64,000 nucleotides of DNA from Paramecium octaurelia (taxonomy: Eukaryota; Ciliophora; Oligohymenophorea; Peniculida; Parameciidae). Positions 1-12,613 of this stretch are shown here, one piece after another. The stretch spans positions 124,001 through 188,000 of the forward strand of contig CAJJDP010000017.1 in NCBI GenBank assembly GCA_905182995.1, in the 5' to 3' direction. Numbering within the stretch: position 1 is the first letter of the stretch; every line of letters starts with the position of its first letter. Position numbers and translations under genes: made by a program. Below the pieces are notes generated by a model, which was given only the letters and a program-made list of their open reading frames with translations, was not told where the DNA came from and ran no database searches.

Positions 1-1983
1 AATTTAGATCATACCCTTCCAGCATAATATTACTCTCTCCATCAAATAAGGCTACAATCAAATCATTATCAAAGATGGACAAAATTTCCAAGAACCCAAA
101 ACATAGTTTAAATTGTGTGAAGAGTAAAACCTTATTAATATAATATTAGTGGAGTCTATGCACAAGCCATTTATTTGACAAAGAAGAGACCACATTAGGA
201 ATTGATCAATCAGATTAAATAAAATAAGGAGTGTCTTAAAACTAAGGAAGAGTGTATACAACTCATTTAAAAAGCCTGTGTGGCTGAAAAGACTGATAAT
301 GATGTTCAAATTGATAAAATCACCATCAAGGTTTCCCTCAAGTGTCAATTTGATTCTTAAATGATCTAGACACCTGCTAGAGGAAAGTTTTGTGCACATG
401 TCTAATGTTTCTCTCTTGAAAATACCATCACCATTAATGCTGGCACATCAAAGAAGTGGAAATGCCCTGTTTGCAAAAAAAAGATTTTTGATATCATGAT
501 CGATTAGTATTAATTGCAATTATTGGAACAATATAGAAATAATAAAGAAAACATAAAGGAAGTCGTTTTTGATTAAAATGTATTATATTTATTCTAAATC
601 TAGGGGGAAATAGTGTAAGAGATCAAAGAGGAGTTGGAAGAGTCTGAAGAAGAATAAGTCAGTATCAATAAGCAGAATCAATTAGAAGAATAACAAAAAC
701 AAGCACTTTAATAATTAGCAGATCCAACACTTCTAAGACTAATTATGTTGAACCCTACAACTCTGATTCAGATGCAATTGTATTAAAAACAAATGGGCTA
801 AATTTCTGTCCTGTAGTAGCAACAACAAATTTAATAATAACAGATGTAGCATAAAGAGAAAAATGAAAATGTCAACACTTATTAAAATAAGTCATAGTTA
901 AAATAATTAGTTGAATCAAACTTATCTAATATTGAAGGGAAGTAAAATTCATTACAATAATTATTGACTCAATAGACAATTACGAAGCCTAAATTCATAA
1001 AATTTAAAAAATTTGAAACTTGGTTAGATGAAGTATCCCAACAAGAACTTGCTTAGAAGAATTTGGAAAAATAGATAAATGATCAAATAAACGAAGATTA
1101 ATAAAATTTAGAACAAAATTAATCTTAATAATAATAAGATTCATTATAATTGGAAAAGTAATAATAATAATTATCCGAATAATAGTAGTCAATCTAATAG
1201 CAACAGTAATAATTATTATTATAATAACAATAATAATAATAACAACAACAACTATAACAATAACAGTAACAACAACAATAACAATAATAATAACAATAAT
1301 AATTATAAACTACACATCAAGAAAATGATAAACCGATATAGAAATCTAATAGACTGAAAGAAAGAATGGTTAGAGTAATAAAAAAATAATTTTCTGAATT
1401 TATTAGAAAGAATTTTGCTAACAATATAAATGTTACTGCTGAGAATAATGTTAAAAATCCTTAATAGACATAATAATAATAACAAAGTGCCACTAAAAAA
1501 TATATCTATAAACTTTCTGAAGAGAAACCTAAAATCAATACTACTACTCAATTCACAAAAATGTTGGCTGATCAGATCATTATGCAAAACCCTGGTCAAA
1601 TTGAAAAGCAGCATGAAGATTTGAAATCTTTTGGAGAGGAGTAATTAAAATCATTATAAGCTTTTCTCCCTTAAGGATTTACTACTCCATAATCTGTATT
1701 TTAATAATAAATAGTCAATTAAAAATAATCAGATTCTAATGCTTAAATTTAAAAAGTGTTAAGCAATTAGAATCCAACCCTTGTTGGATAACAACCATAA
1801 CCATAATAATAACAATAACAATAATAATAGCAATAATAATAGTAATAATAATAATAATAGTAATAAGTTCCTTAATAAAAAGTGAAAGAAAAATCTTTAC
1901 AAAAAATTAAATCTCCTCAACCCAGCAGCAGCCATGAGGATAAAAATGGAAAAAATATGGATAATCCAATTTGCATAGATTGA
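1..1983 (+). CDS. PIAS/Siz-type SP-RING SUMO E3 ligase, 5' partial
   Basis: The 5' end lies outside the window. One 26-nt GTA...TAG intron at 124-149 restores the frame, after which it stays open to TGA at 1981-1983. Directly after the intron-containing part comes a classic SP-RING: a segment ITIKVSLKCQF, then PARGKFCAHVQCF, then WKCPVCKK, which supplies the Cys/His zinc ligands. This order matches the zinc finger with which PIAS/Siz proteins bind the Ubc9-SUMO thioester. The rest is low-complexity: glutamine tracts at about 1195-1310 and 1795-1865 encoded by TAA/CAA/TAG runs, which would look like stops in the standard code. The expected role is nuclear SUMO transfer. The family call is strong; substrate and the missing N-terminus (SAP/PINIT) cannot be judged. 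Confidence 0.85.
1195..1310 (+). repeat. CAA/TAA microsatellite encoding polyglutamine
   Basis: A run of CAA, TAA and TAG triplets inside the SP-RING gene. All three are Gln codons here, so it encodes a long polyglutamine tract. A second, similar tract occurs at about 1795-1865. Confidence 0.85.
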
Positions 1984-2600
1984 TCATAATACATTTTTTT
2001 GTTACAAAAATTAAATTAAATAAATATCATTAATAAATCAATATACTATAGTTTTCTAATCTTCTCACTCAAGAATAGATTACCATTTTTCACTAGATAA
2101 GAAAAGTAGATGAGAATATAAAAGATAAATTCTGTGGTCTGGATTAATTCTTTGATTTCTTCAAAATTTTTTTATTTTAAAAAAATATTACAGTCACTAT
2201 TTTGAATTATATTCATTCAAGATCAAAAGGTGATTCTAGATGAAAAATTATGAATATACAATAGTCTTCTTAATAAATTTTATGATGATACACTTAAAAT
2301 TTATTTTATGATGTCAATATTTGAAGTTCCTTCAGATTGACATGAACTTTCTAGTTTGTTCAAAAAATAATCTGTGAAAGAACAAAATCTTTCAAAGTTG
2401 TAGACGTATATTACTATTTTTCATAACGTAAGTTGAAGTTTCAAAAAAGGATGAGCAAATAGTTAAAAGAAAATATCAATTAATTATTTTTTCAATCTAA
2501 TAAATAAAGGCTTCGATGATAGATATAGAATAAGTATAAAATATAGGAAAGATAAATTATTTGTGATTCATAAATTGTTTGATTGAATATTATAATAATT
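1984..2600. other. convergent intergenic region, no gene seen
   Basis: AT-rich spacer between the 3' ends of the SP-RING gene and the lipase gene. No sustained open frame on either strand. Its right end (from about 2545) belongs to the block that is duplicated at 18.95-20.4 kb. Confidence 0.6.
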
Positions 2601-4066
2601 TCAACAAAATAATTTATTTTCTTCAATACTGAATAATTTTTATTGTAAAAACTTGGATGTTAATGAGTTGATTAGACTATTGATTTTGAATACATTGTCA
2701 TCATTTCTTAATTCACCAATTAATACCATTTCAGCAGCAATTAAATAAGTTAGATCAACTGGATAAGCATGATCTAAACCTTTTATCTTATAATGTTCAA
2801 TGGATGTATTGAAATCTAAAAAGTCCTTTAGTAATTTAGGATCAAAACATTCTTATTTAACTCTAACTTTATCTTTACTAAGAATCAATGTTCTAGATTT
2901 GACTTATTTATGCATTTATTCTTAAGTAAATGGGAATAACCATGGATCATAAGCAATAACACTATCAACATTGACTTCTTAAGCAACTCTAAGAACAGTG
3001 GCACCTCCAAATGAATGACCAATTAAATTAATTGATAAAGGTTTGAAATCAAAGAATACATCTTTAATTTGATTTGATTTCAAAGTATTAATTAATTATT
3101 AAACTTATTCAGTTCTCCATTTTAAATGAGATGATCTAATCTTTTAATATTTTTCAATCGTTTCTGGATAATTACCAGTATTATATATTTTGGTTGCTTT
3201 AATATCCCAAGGATATACTAATTCATAATGTTATAATGAAAATACAACATAACCTTCACTTGCTAATTATTAACATAATGCTGTATATGCATTTCTATGT
3301 TATGAAAATCCATGACTAAATATAATTACATCTAATTCTTCTTTTAATAATGGTTATTCAACACTTGCTGTAAAATTAATAAAACTATATTAAATTATAT
3401 TAATTACTTTAAGAAACCCAATCCAATATCAAATACCCATTCAGATGGTACCCATTTAGTTTATAAAACTGATATTTCATACAATTATTTAGCAAACTTA
3501 TTATTAGGTAACCATTTATATTTAATATCTTCTTATTTATTATCAACACATGGATAATAAACAGATGCATCAGATTAATAAGTATCATGTAATTTAATTT
3601 TTTTATAGCAAGTTCTATATTTACCTGTAGCCTTTGGAAATTCATAAACAGGATAACTTATTAAAGTCCAAATATATAAAATTGTTAATACGGCTGCCAC
3701 TTAACATAATATTTTATCTGCAAATTATAATGCCTATTAATATTAAATGATTGAATACTCTATCAAAAAAGAAGAATGTATATGCTGCCATAATAAGAAG
3801 CGAATTGAATCTAAATCCTTCAAAAAAGTATTTCAATATTAACCAAATACATAATCCAAAGAATCCAAATAAATCAAAATATGAATTATGATTAGCATGA
3901 CTATTTCTATACAATTTATTTATGAATTATACTTTTTCACAGGTCCAACATTATCTAAATCCACTAATTTTTATTGAATTGGAAATATCACTGATTACAT
4001 TTCAATCAAAATACAAAATACAACATGGGCAGCCAATATAAATTCTAATATAAACACCTTTCTCAT
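2601..4066 (-). CDS. platelet-activating factor acetylhydrolase-like lipase
   Basis: 463 residues after removing three introns (3907-3932, 3734-3758, 3385-3407; 26, 25 and 23 nt). The start is the first ATG at 4066 in a hydrophobic N-terminus; several further hydrophobic segments follow (about residues 60-130), suggesting a membrane-anchored enzyme. The second half is an alpha/beta hydrolase of the PAF-AH type: IIFSHGFS for the oxyanion-side loop, nucleophile elbow GHSFGG with Ser near residue 327, an Asp in AYDPWLFP near 349 and a His in GLDHAYP near 408, in the order expected for the catalytic triad. The family hydrolyses short or oxidised acyl chains at sn-2 of phospholipids. A frameshifted copy lies at 19.0-20.4 kb, so this is the functional member. 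Substrate is inferred from the family only. Confidence 0.85.
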
Positions 4067-4307
4067 ATTCAAAATATTTATTATTTTTAATAATCACATC
4101 AATTATCATTAAATATAATTTATTCGAGATTAATCTGAAAAATATTCGCTTTTTAATTCATTTAAGATTAGTTTTCATAAATTATTGATTTTCTTTTTGC
4201 TGTGTTTGATTAGAAATGGTTGGATCTTATATATATAGAACCTTAAGATTATTATTAATATAACAACCTTTTTAATTAATTAATTCAAATTCAAAAAAAA
4301 TAGAAAA

Positions 4308-7300
4308 ATGGACTTCATTATAAAAATTGGAATAGATGGTCATCAATTCCTCTTGACACTTTAAGCAGAGAATAAACGGTATTCATTGCATAAGATTTTA
4401 GATTATAATATCTGTAAGAATAAATTTAGAATGAAACAAAAGTTGAAGTGAAGAATTAATTACTTTTAACAAAGAAAGGAGTCAAGTTGGAAGATTTAAA
4501 TTAGTTTGATGTTGATTAATAATTGCAACAAACAGTGTAATAATTTCCAGATGAATAAAAATTTTATGTAATATACAAATAATATTGGAATAGACTATAT
4601 ATTTATTTGATCTAAGCGAAAATCCTGAACAGGTTGTTTACCCGTTTCCAAAATATGAACCTAAAATGGACCTTAAATAGTTGATACTGTCAGAACAAGC
4701 AAAAGAAACTCTTATTAATTTGAACTCAAACATAATTAATCATGAGAAAATATTCTTTTAGCATTTACAAAATTTAAAGAATAAATACATACCTTATTAG
4801 TAAAAGGTTAAACAATTGGAAAAGATTGGACAAGATTTGGAAAATCAAATTTAATCGTTTGATATTGTATTAAAAATGAGTAGAACTACTTACAAGAACA
4901 CCAAAGCCAAGAAAGAAGAGCTGACAAAAAAATAAAAAGAGTCCTTGGAGAGAAATCTGTAAACAGTTAAAAAATTTGATGACAGTTTAGAGCAACTAAA
5001 AAAAATAGAATTGCATGCTGCATTACAGACAAATTCACAAAAATATTTAAGTGACATATATTACAAACCAGAATCAATGCTTAAATGGAAAAATAGTTGT
5101 TTAAATACTTAATAAAGTTTAAAACAAAAAATTGATAAACTTAATTAAGCAATATCAAAATCAAAATAAAAGATAAAGAACGAAAAAACAGAAAACATGA
5201 CTCAATGTTTATCAAGCTACAAAGCAAATTAACAATAATATTAATAATTCATACAAGAAAACAAATCATTATTGTAATCTGTAGTCTAATCCACTATTGA
5301 TGGTAAATGTAATTTAATAATTAGAATACAATACTTTAAGACAATATATGATTGATTTTTCACAGGATATTAATGATGAACCAGCCATGTATTATTTATC
5401 TTAATTTGAATTATCTTAAGAGCAGATGAAATAATTTGAGGATGCAGTTACTCATATAGGTGATCATTTAGAAAAAAGTATTGATATTAAATAATCTTAG
5501 CTAAATAAGTATTTATGTAATTCACTTAACTAAAATAATAGAATATGTCTAAGATATTGAAGGTATTCTAAAACTTAAGAGCTCTTGACAAGGAATTTGA
5601 ATAACATAATGAAAAAATCAAATAATATGATGAAGAAGTGGAGAAAATGGAGAAAGACTTTTCCTATCTTTTGAATCCTGTTTTATTACCATAGGCTTAC
5701 TAATAAGCATTAATAGAAACAAGCAGAAGGAAAGAATTTAGAGATATTTTCGATAAGAAAATAAAATCATTGATGTCATTAATAGATTAAGAAAAGGATA
5801 AAAGGAAAAAGTTCTTATAATAGTATGGTAGGATATTGCCATAAGATTTTATCGGATAATTAAAAAATTTGACTCCATCAATCTAGATTATTAATGCCTT
5901 TGCAGATGCTGAATTGCCAAACATAACTGGTTTACACACTGACACATTTAAAAAAAGATAAGATAATGAACTTGATTAATTGAAACAATAAATAGAAGAC
6001 TTGAATTAGCAATGCAAGCAAACTCATCTTTTTTATCAAGAAAAAACTACCAAGAAATCTTCAACATATATTGATTTACTCTAATTAACTGCCAAAAATT
6101 CAATGAAGATGTTCATTTAAAGGGCTGAAAATAAACCATTATCATCAATTGATATCAATACTGATAAATCTTAAAGAGAAAATGATTCAAAATTAATAAA
6201 CTTGAAAAATGAATTTAGTGAATAATTAAATAACCAAAAACAAGAATACGAAAAATTGAAAATTAAACTCTAGAAGTAGGAACAAGATTTTGAGTCTAAA
6301 TTAGTGGAAATTGATAATAAAAATAATGCCATTACAGAACTTTAGTAGAAAGTAGAATTCCTACAAAACAACACCGTAAAATTAAAGGATGACTTAAATA
6401 AATATGTAAGTAAATGTGAGAATTTAGAAATTAATTTAATTTAAAAGAATAGTGAAATTTCTAAATTACAATAATTGTAGAAATAACTTAATGATCAATT
6501 AAATTAATCTAAACAAATATAATAAGATTTGATTAAGCACAAATAGTCAATCTAATAATAATGTGAAACTCAGAATGACCAAATTAATGAATTAGATTTG
6601 TTAAATAAATAATATTTACAATAGGTGGAGGATTATTATGTTTAAGTAGAAACCCTTTAAAATGAAAGTGAAAAGTTGAAATAGAAACTTAAGATGGTCG
6701 AATTAGAAAGGGATAATAAATAAATTGAATTGGAAAAACAAATATAAGTCTACAATGAATTATTAGAGGAATATTTAGAAAAGAATTCATAATTGGAAAA
6801 TTTAAATCAAGACTAAATCGAATAGGTATAAAGGGACTTGAAATTAGAAGAAGATCAAAAGGCTCTTTAAAACAAAATAGACAATTTGGATTTAGCTTTA
6901 CAGTAGAAAAATAATGATTTGATTTTGATGAAAAATCATGACTAATTGCAATTATTGAAAGCAAAAGATGATTTCAAAGAAATACAATTATAATATGAGG
7001 ATAAAATTAATTCTTTAACTTAAGAAAATTTGGATATGACAATTTAAATTCAATCCTTAAAGGGTTAGATTGACTATTTGAATCAAAAACAGAAATCAGA
7101 GAACATTATTGAAGTACAATAAAAACTCAAATTATCTGATCCTTAATTTTAATTTGATTTATCTACAATTCAAATTGGTAAATAGAGCATTTTCATTCCA
7201 GCTTAAAATGATGTTTATGTTCCTTTATTACTAAAAAACATTTAGGTTTCAAATATCTCGGATGACTCCTTGTCAAACACTAGTATAGATTCATCAATCA

Positions 7301-7522
7301 AATAAAAATTATATAGAGTTTAATTAACATCAATCCAATAAACATTAAGAGAATTCATTATGTAGTTTTATTTATATTTTTAGGGATACTGGTTTATTAT
7401 TCATTTCAGAAGTTAGTAACATCACGGAAACAGAAGAGTACTTTTAGATTAGTGTGAAATAACCTAATTATATAATAGGATTTGAAGGTTAGGATAACTA
7501 GATCAAAAGTTTTACTCTATGA
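4308..7522 (+). CDS. ATG11/FIP200-like autophagy scaffold protein
   Basis: 1032 residues with five introns (4379-4401, 4568-4593, 5303-5324, 5478-5500, 7362-7383). The first ATG opens a short beta-rich start (MDFIIKIGIDGHQFLL) like the ubiquitin-like N-terminus of ATG11-type proteins. About residues 440-485 hold the ATG17-like signature: an RRKEF segment followed by KKFLQQYGRILP, where family members have a basic helix then an F..fG..LP motif. Residues about 515-910 are continuous coiled coil rich in E, K and Q. The last 110 residues are beta-rich (SIFIPAQNDVYVP... IIGFEG), matching the position of the C-terminal claw domain that binds autophagy receptors and ATG8 partners. Expected to scaffold the ATG1 kinase complex. 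Domain order and length support this; single-motif similarity is modest, so a generic coiled-coil protein remains the alternative. Confidence 0.65.
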
Positions 7523-7712
7523 AAAATAATTAATCTTCAATAATTATATATAGAATTATTATATCTGTTTATATAAATTAGAAATAAAGCATTGCAATTT
7601 TGTCTGTAATGTGTCTCCAAATAATTCTTCTGCTTAGTTTTAATTAAATTGATAGAAATAAAAGGAATTGTGACAGAATTAATAATCATGATCCTATGAA
7701 AGTGATCCTTGA

Positions 7713-8410
7713 TCAAAAATTTTATCAATTATTTCCAATTTCAAATAGTTGAGAAATGATACCCTTATTTGCCATGAAAAAAAATATGTAGTTAAATTTC
7801 AGAATTGTGACGATAAAAATATCTAAGCACCCAAAGAGAAAAGGTTCGGAAAAAGTATGTCATTAAAAATAATCTTTACAGCTAAAAAATTCTTAAATGT
7901 GAATTCAACACAAAAAAGAACATTTAGAAATGATGGTTTTGTTATTCTTTGAAAAAGAGAACATGAATTGCTAAAATATCAATATACTATGAATAATCCA
8001 TTAAATGATCTATCATTTTATTATTATATAAATACTTTGATTTATTACCAAAGAGATGTTTTGGTTATAGAGGATCAAAAATAAAAGAAAGGGACGATTG
8101 AAATCAATGAAATCTTATTTTCTACCAAATTTAATCAAACTTTATTCAATAAAAATATGAAGAAGCTAAAATAAAGTTAATTAATTGTAAAAAGTAATGG
8201 AAAATAATTTTTAAGAGTTGAAGTCTAAAAATAATTAATTGGAAAATGAAAACAATTATTTGATACATATATCTAAGATCTGAAGTACATAAATGATTCC
8301 ACGTAGAAATAATACAGTGTTATAAAATAATATTATGAAGAATTGAAGCACAAGAATAAAACTTTAGAAAATGAATTATAAAAATACTTGATTAAGAATG
8401 ATTTAAAAAT
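7713..8410 (+). pseudogene. decayed frame, beta-rich plus coiled-coil, unrecognised
   Basis: One frame stays open for about 230 codons except for two in-frame TGAs, at 7950-7952 and 8247-8249. The translation looks protein-like: a beta-rich stretch with a segment RDVLVIEDQKQKKGTIEINE that resembles a C2-type strand pattern, then a coiled coil (KQYYEELKHKNKTLENELQK). I could not place introns that remove both stops. It is probably a relic of a C2 plus coiled-coil gene. No family assigned. Confidence 0.35.
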
Positions 8411-8530
8411 TAAATTTCAATCAAATTTTCAAAAACAATTTTGTCATCAAAGTAGTATTAATCAACCAAATAGGAATATTTTAATGAGTTCTATGAGATT
8501 CATTAATTCAATTATTATTATTAATTTTGT
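8410..8530. repeat. flanking spacer repeat, copy upstream of the zinc-module gene
   Basis: About 120 nt that recur, diverged, at 12285-12440 (same strand) and at 22305-22430 (reverse strand). Shared blocks include CAAAAACAATTTTGTCATCA in this copy and in the reverse complement of 22305-22430. The three copies lie next to copies of the SP-RING-like gene, as expected for the intergenic spacer of an old tandem array. Confidence 0.6.
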
Positions 8531-8675
8531 AAATTCACTTATGATTTCTTTTGAAATATCAATTTAATTCCTTATATTACACCCAACCTTTTTGATATAA
8601 ATAGTTATCGTAATTGATTGTTTATTTACCTTAATATTTAATTTTTATAAAAGAGATACAAAAATAACACTAAAG

Positions 8676-11600
8676 ATGCTTTAAAGGACAAGCCATTGGA
8701 GTGAAATTAATAATAATAAAAATCTTGAAAATATCAAGTTGGATACAATAAAATTAAAATAACTCAATGGATAATAATATGAAAATCCTGTAATAATTAT
8801 TTAGTATTTAGGTAATAACCAATCGTTGTTTGCATTTAAAAGAATGTTTTGAATTAAAGGAATTTGAAGATTAGATTAACAATAATTAAAAATTTCTTTG
8901 TAGGATCTGTAATTAAAATGCAAAATAATATTCTGATCTAATGTGGGATATTCGATATTACGCTTATAAAGAATTTCATATATCTGTTGATGAAATTCAC
9001 ATCATTTATGGATTGATGGTCAATAAATACTAAAGAAATAAAAAATATATAGACTTGTTCACCAAACCTAGAATTAAAGAATATTTTTTGCAATTAATGA
9101 GGTTAGGAGATTCTATTGCAAATTTGGAGTCTCTGATTAATAATACTGCCTATTAAGAATAATCATTTTAATTATATTGTCTTTTAGATTTTGTAAAAAT
9201 TAATATTCCCATTAGAATAAAAGGATGCTTGCATTTTGAATGCTATGAATTCACAAGTTTACTATATTATTAATAAAATAATTAATAAAATTAGAACTTT
9301 TTCTAATGTCTTTATCCAGCATGCAAAATTCAATTAAATATTTTTAGTTTAGATACTTTTTTTAATGGAATATTTTTTGATGATAAACTTTTAAAAGAAA
9401 TCAAGAAAAACAACCCATCTTCAATTATTTTTAATATTAATTATATAAATTAAACCATTAGTTAAAATTCATACTTTCCTTTCTCTGAAATGTTAAATTA
9501 ATACTCTAATAAATACAATTAATAATTTACAAAATAATAATAATAAGAATTAGAAGTTAGATTTGACCAAACCTTATTATAAATTACCTAAAGTAATTTA
9601 TTACTTGATAATCCAGAATTAAAGTAAAGTTTATCCTAAAGCACATCCTCATTATAAGATAATTTAGTTGATTAAATTACTAAATAAAAAATGGAATTCC
9701 CAACCAGATGTATTAAATGTCAAGATTTTAACAAATCAATTGATTTACTAACATATGTTTTTGATTTTGTTTATAAAAAACAAATTGATAATACATAAAA
9801 GTACTCATGTCCTTTGTGCAATTAATCTTAAAATTAAATTATGGCAAATCACAATCTAAATAAATACATTTATATCGACTAAATCTTATTATTAAAATTA
9901 ATAAAACAAAAAAATGATAAATAAATTTCACCAATTAGACAATTGAAAGATGTATAATTTGACAGATTTTCATTATTGAATCTCGAGACGAAAGTTAGAT
10001 ATGAATATCCAGTAAGATTATTGTATTAAATAGGCTTTAACTAAACGATGTATACATAGAAATAGATGCTTTGAATTCAAAGAAGCCATGTAAGAAATTC
10101 GATAATAATAACGTTATTAATGCCCACATTGTAATTAATAAGCATATAGTGAAAATGATTTTGTTTAAGATTGGAGAGTTTATGCTTATATTGAATTTAA
10201 TGAATATGTTGAAGATGTAACAATAATTAAAGGATTTGCAGTTAATAAATATTGTAGAAATAAATCTAGATATTTGAATTTTTTCACTTCGACTGAATAT
10301 GTAAATCAATTTAAACGAATGTTCAAAAGTGTGAATAATGATATGTAAATTGTATCATTAATCAGAAGAGATTTATAATAATAAAATTAAAATAACAATA
10401 ATAAAATAATTTTTTGGTGTTTTTGTTTGTTAGATAAAGTGAAAATCAATATCCCTGTTAGAATAAGAGGATGTCAACATTATGAATGTTATGAATTAAC
10501 TAGTTTATTATACTTTTAAGATTAAAATAGAAAAAAAATACAATATTTTCAATGCAAACAACCAGGATGTTCAAATCAATTAAGAATTGCTCATAAAAAC
10601 TATGAAAACAGTTATGAAATAGATGAATAAGATAAAATACTTGATATCTAATAATTATTTTCAGGCATATCTGTAGATGTGAATTTATTAAAAGTCATCA
10701 AAAAGAGTAATCCAAGCGCATTCAAATTTTACTACAATAAATAAACTTAAAATATTAAAGAGGTTATAAATAAAATATATGGCAAAGTCGTAGATCCTCT
10801 CATTTTTTAATTCTATGAGTAATTTCCAAATTTATAAACCAAAATATAATACTAAGAATACCAAAGATAAATATAATAATTGATAATTTCAGTGGGTTAA
10901 GGAGGTCTTCTTTAAGAAGAGCAAAAGATAAGCAAATAATTGGTTTTATACAGATACAGAAATTATTAAGTAATTATGACAGACAAATTCACATAATTTG
11001 TTATTGAATATCCAGTGAGATGTAGACTTTGTACAAATTTAGAAGTTTGTATGGATATCAGAAGTTATATTGCACATTTTAATTATTAAAAAAAAACGTT
11101 TCCAGCAGAAGGTTATACTTGTCCACTTTGTAATTAATAATTAGGTGAATCAATTATTAAAATGAATATTTAAAATCACATATATTTGGATCCAAATATG
11201 CTTTCATACATGTATTAGGATATGCCTATTATTTAAAATACCAAAATTTTTAATTATCAAGGTGAATAATATTTGCTGTAAGAATTTTAGGATAGATACA
11301 TAATTAAAAGAGAGAATTTTGTTGCAAGATTACCAGATAGATAGGTTGTATTCAGGCAACTGTTTTGTATAGTTAATATAGAATAGAGAATTAAATAACC
11401 TTTAATGCTATAATAATGTCCTGATAGAAACAGTGTTGATTTTAAATCGTTTTATCAAGAATTAACCAAAATTAATTTTGATTTAGAAAATTAAGGACTT
11501 ATCTTATGTAATTGTAGATTTTGCTAGAGTAATCCCATTAAGTCTATTACAGGATAAATCTATTTTCATGAAGCCTTTTATGAAGCTTTAAATAAATATT

Positions 11601-12058
11601 ATCAAATCTAAGATAATAATTAAAATGAGAATAGCTTTACTTATACATTTGCTGACACAGAGAGAGATAGTTCAGTGGTAAATAATCGAATTCCCCTTTT
11701 TTTCAATCTTTAAAGCAGTATTCTCATTCCTAAGAGGGAACCTCAACATACATTACGTTAAGAATTTTTAGATTTATGGACCGACGAGAAATATCAAAGG
11801 GTATATTCCAGACAATATAGAAAAGGTCATAGTTTTAAAATATAAAATATTAAAATATAAATTGGTAGTTTCTCAATCAAGTTAGAGAATGAAGGAATTT
11901 ATGTAGACTTAATAAGTGTAATGCGATCTATCAATTAAAATAATAATAGACGATCAGAAAGACCCTTTTTGCAAATAAAGAAGATTGTTTTTGAGTTAAA
12001 ATAAGATTAAATCTCTGGATTAATTAGTAATAATTATAGATTTGCGCTAAATGAATGA
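8676..12058 (+). CDS. large protein with duplicated set of SP-RING-like zinc modules
   Basis: 1112 residues; two 22-nt introns (8790-8811 and 10012-10033), both falling just after an N-P or Y-P motif before a zinc module. The start ATG is shared with the stub copy at 22216. Three kinds of Cys/His module occur in the order A-B-C and then again A-B-C. A (about 40-75 and 440-475): RC.H....CFE... then C..CNQ. B (about 170-210 and 580-620): P.RI.GC.H.ECYE.TSLLY then C...C. C (about 332-377 and 765-806): P.RC..C ... CPLCNQ. A weaker seventh Cys group is near 900-938. Module B follows the SP-RING consensus of PIAS/Siz proteins most closely. The protein is therefore an internally duplicated SP-RING-like array; E3 ligase activity is inferred, not shown. 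Paralog at 22525-24655. Confidence 0.75.
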
Positions 12059-12613
12059 GTGTTTGATTTAAATATAATATCAGTAAAAAAAATGATATAT
12101 ATTTTTACTGTTTCGAAAATGAAACATTTTATTCAAGTTATTTATTAAGGATATAACCGTATTCAATATACCGATTTGATTTAATTTCGAATGAAGTTAG
12201 TACTTTATCTCAAGTATCAGACTGGTTTAACTTAAGCAAAGCAATATGATTATTTTGAAATATTCCTTTTCTAGTTTAATATATACATCTTTATCATCAA
12301 TCAAACTTTTCAAAATTTTGTATTCAAAATACTACTAATCAACCAAGAAGAATAATTTATTGAGTTCGATTAGATTGATCATTTACATAATTATTATTAA
12401 TTATGTAAAATTTACTTATCATTTCTTTCCTTAATTCTTTATTTTTTAGTATAAGAAACACACATTTCAAGTATTCTAGTTACCTCATTTAATTAATATT
12501 AATGAAAGTATTCAGTTTCTCAACTTAATATGACCTTATTGTGGAAAATAACATTGAAGTAATGAATTTATAATGAGAATGATTGGTACAAATATAAGTT
12601 GATAATATATTAA
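12059..12613. other. convergent intergenic region
   Basis: Spacer between the 3' ends of the zinc-module gene and the kinase. It carries a flanking repeat (listed separately). No gene seen. Confidence 0.55.
12285..12440. repeat. flanking spacer repeat, copy downstream of the zinc-module gene
   Basis: Diverged copy of the 8410-8530 element: shared order of short blocks (CAAACTTTTCAAAATTTTG, CTAATCAACCAA, ATTATTATTAATTATGTAAA). The reverse-strand relative is at 22305-22430. Confidence 0.5.

Noticed and set aside
1004..1614. Standard-code frames on both strands over the polyglutamine region
   Set aside because: They come from reading TAA/CAA repeats in wrong frames. The SP-RING gene frame explains the region.
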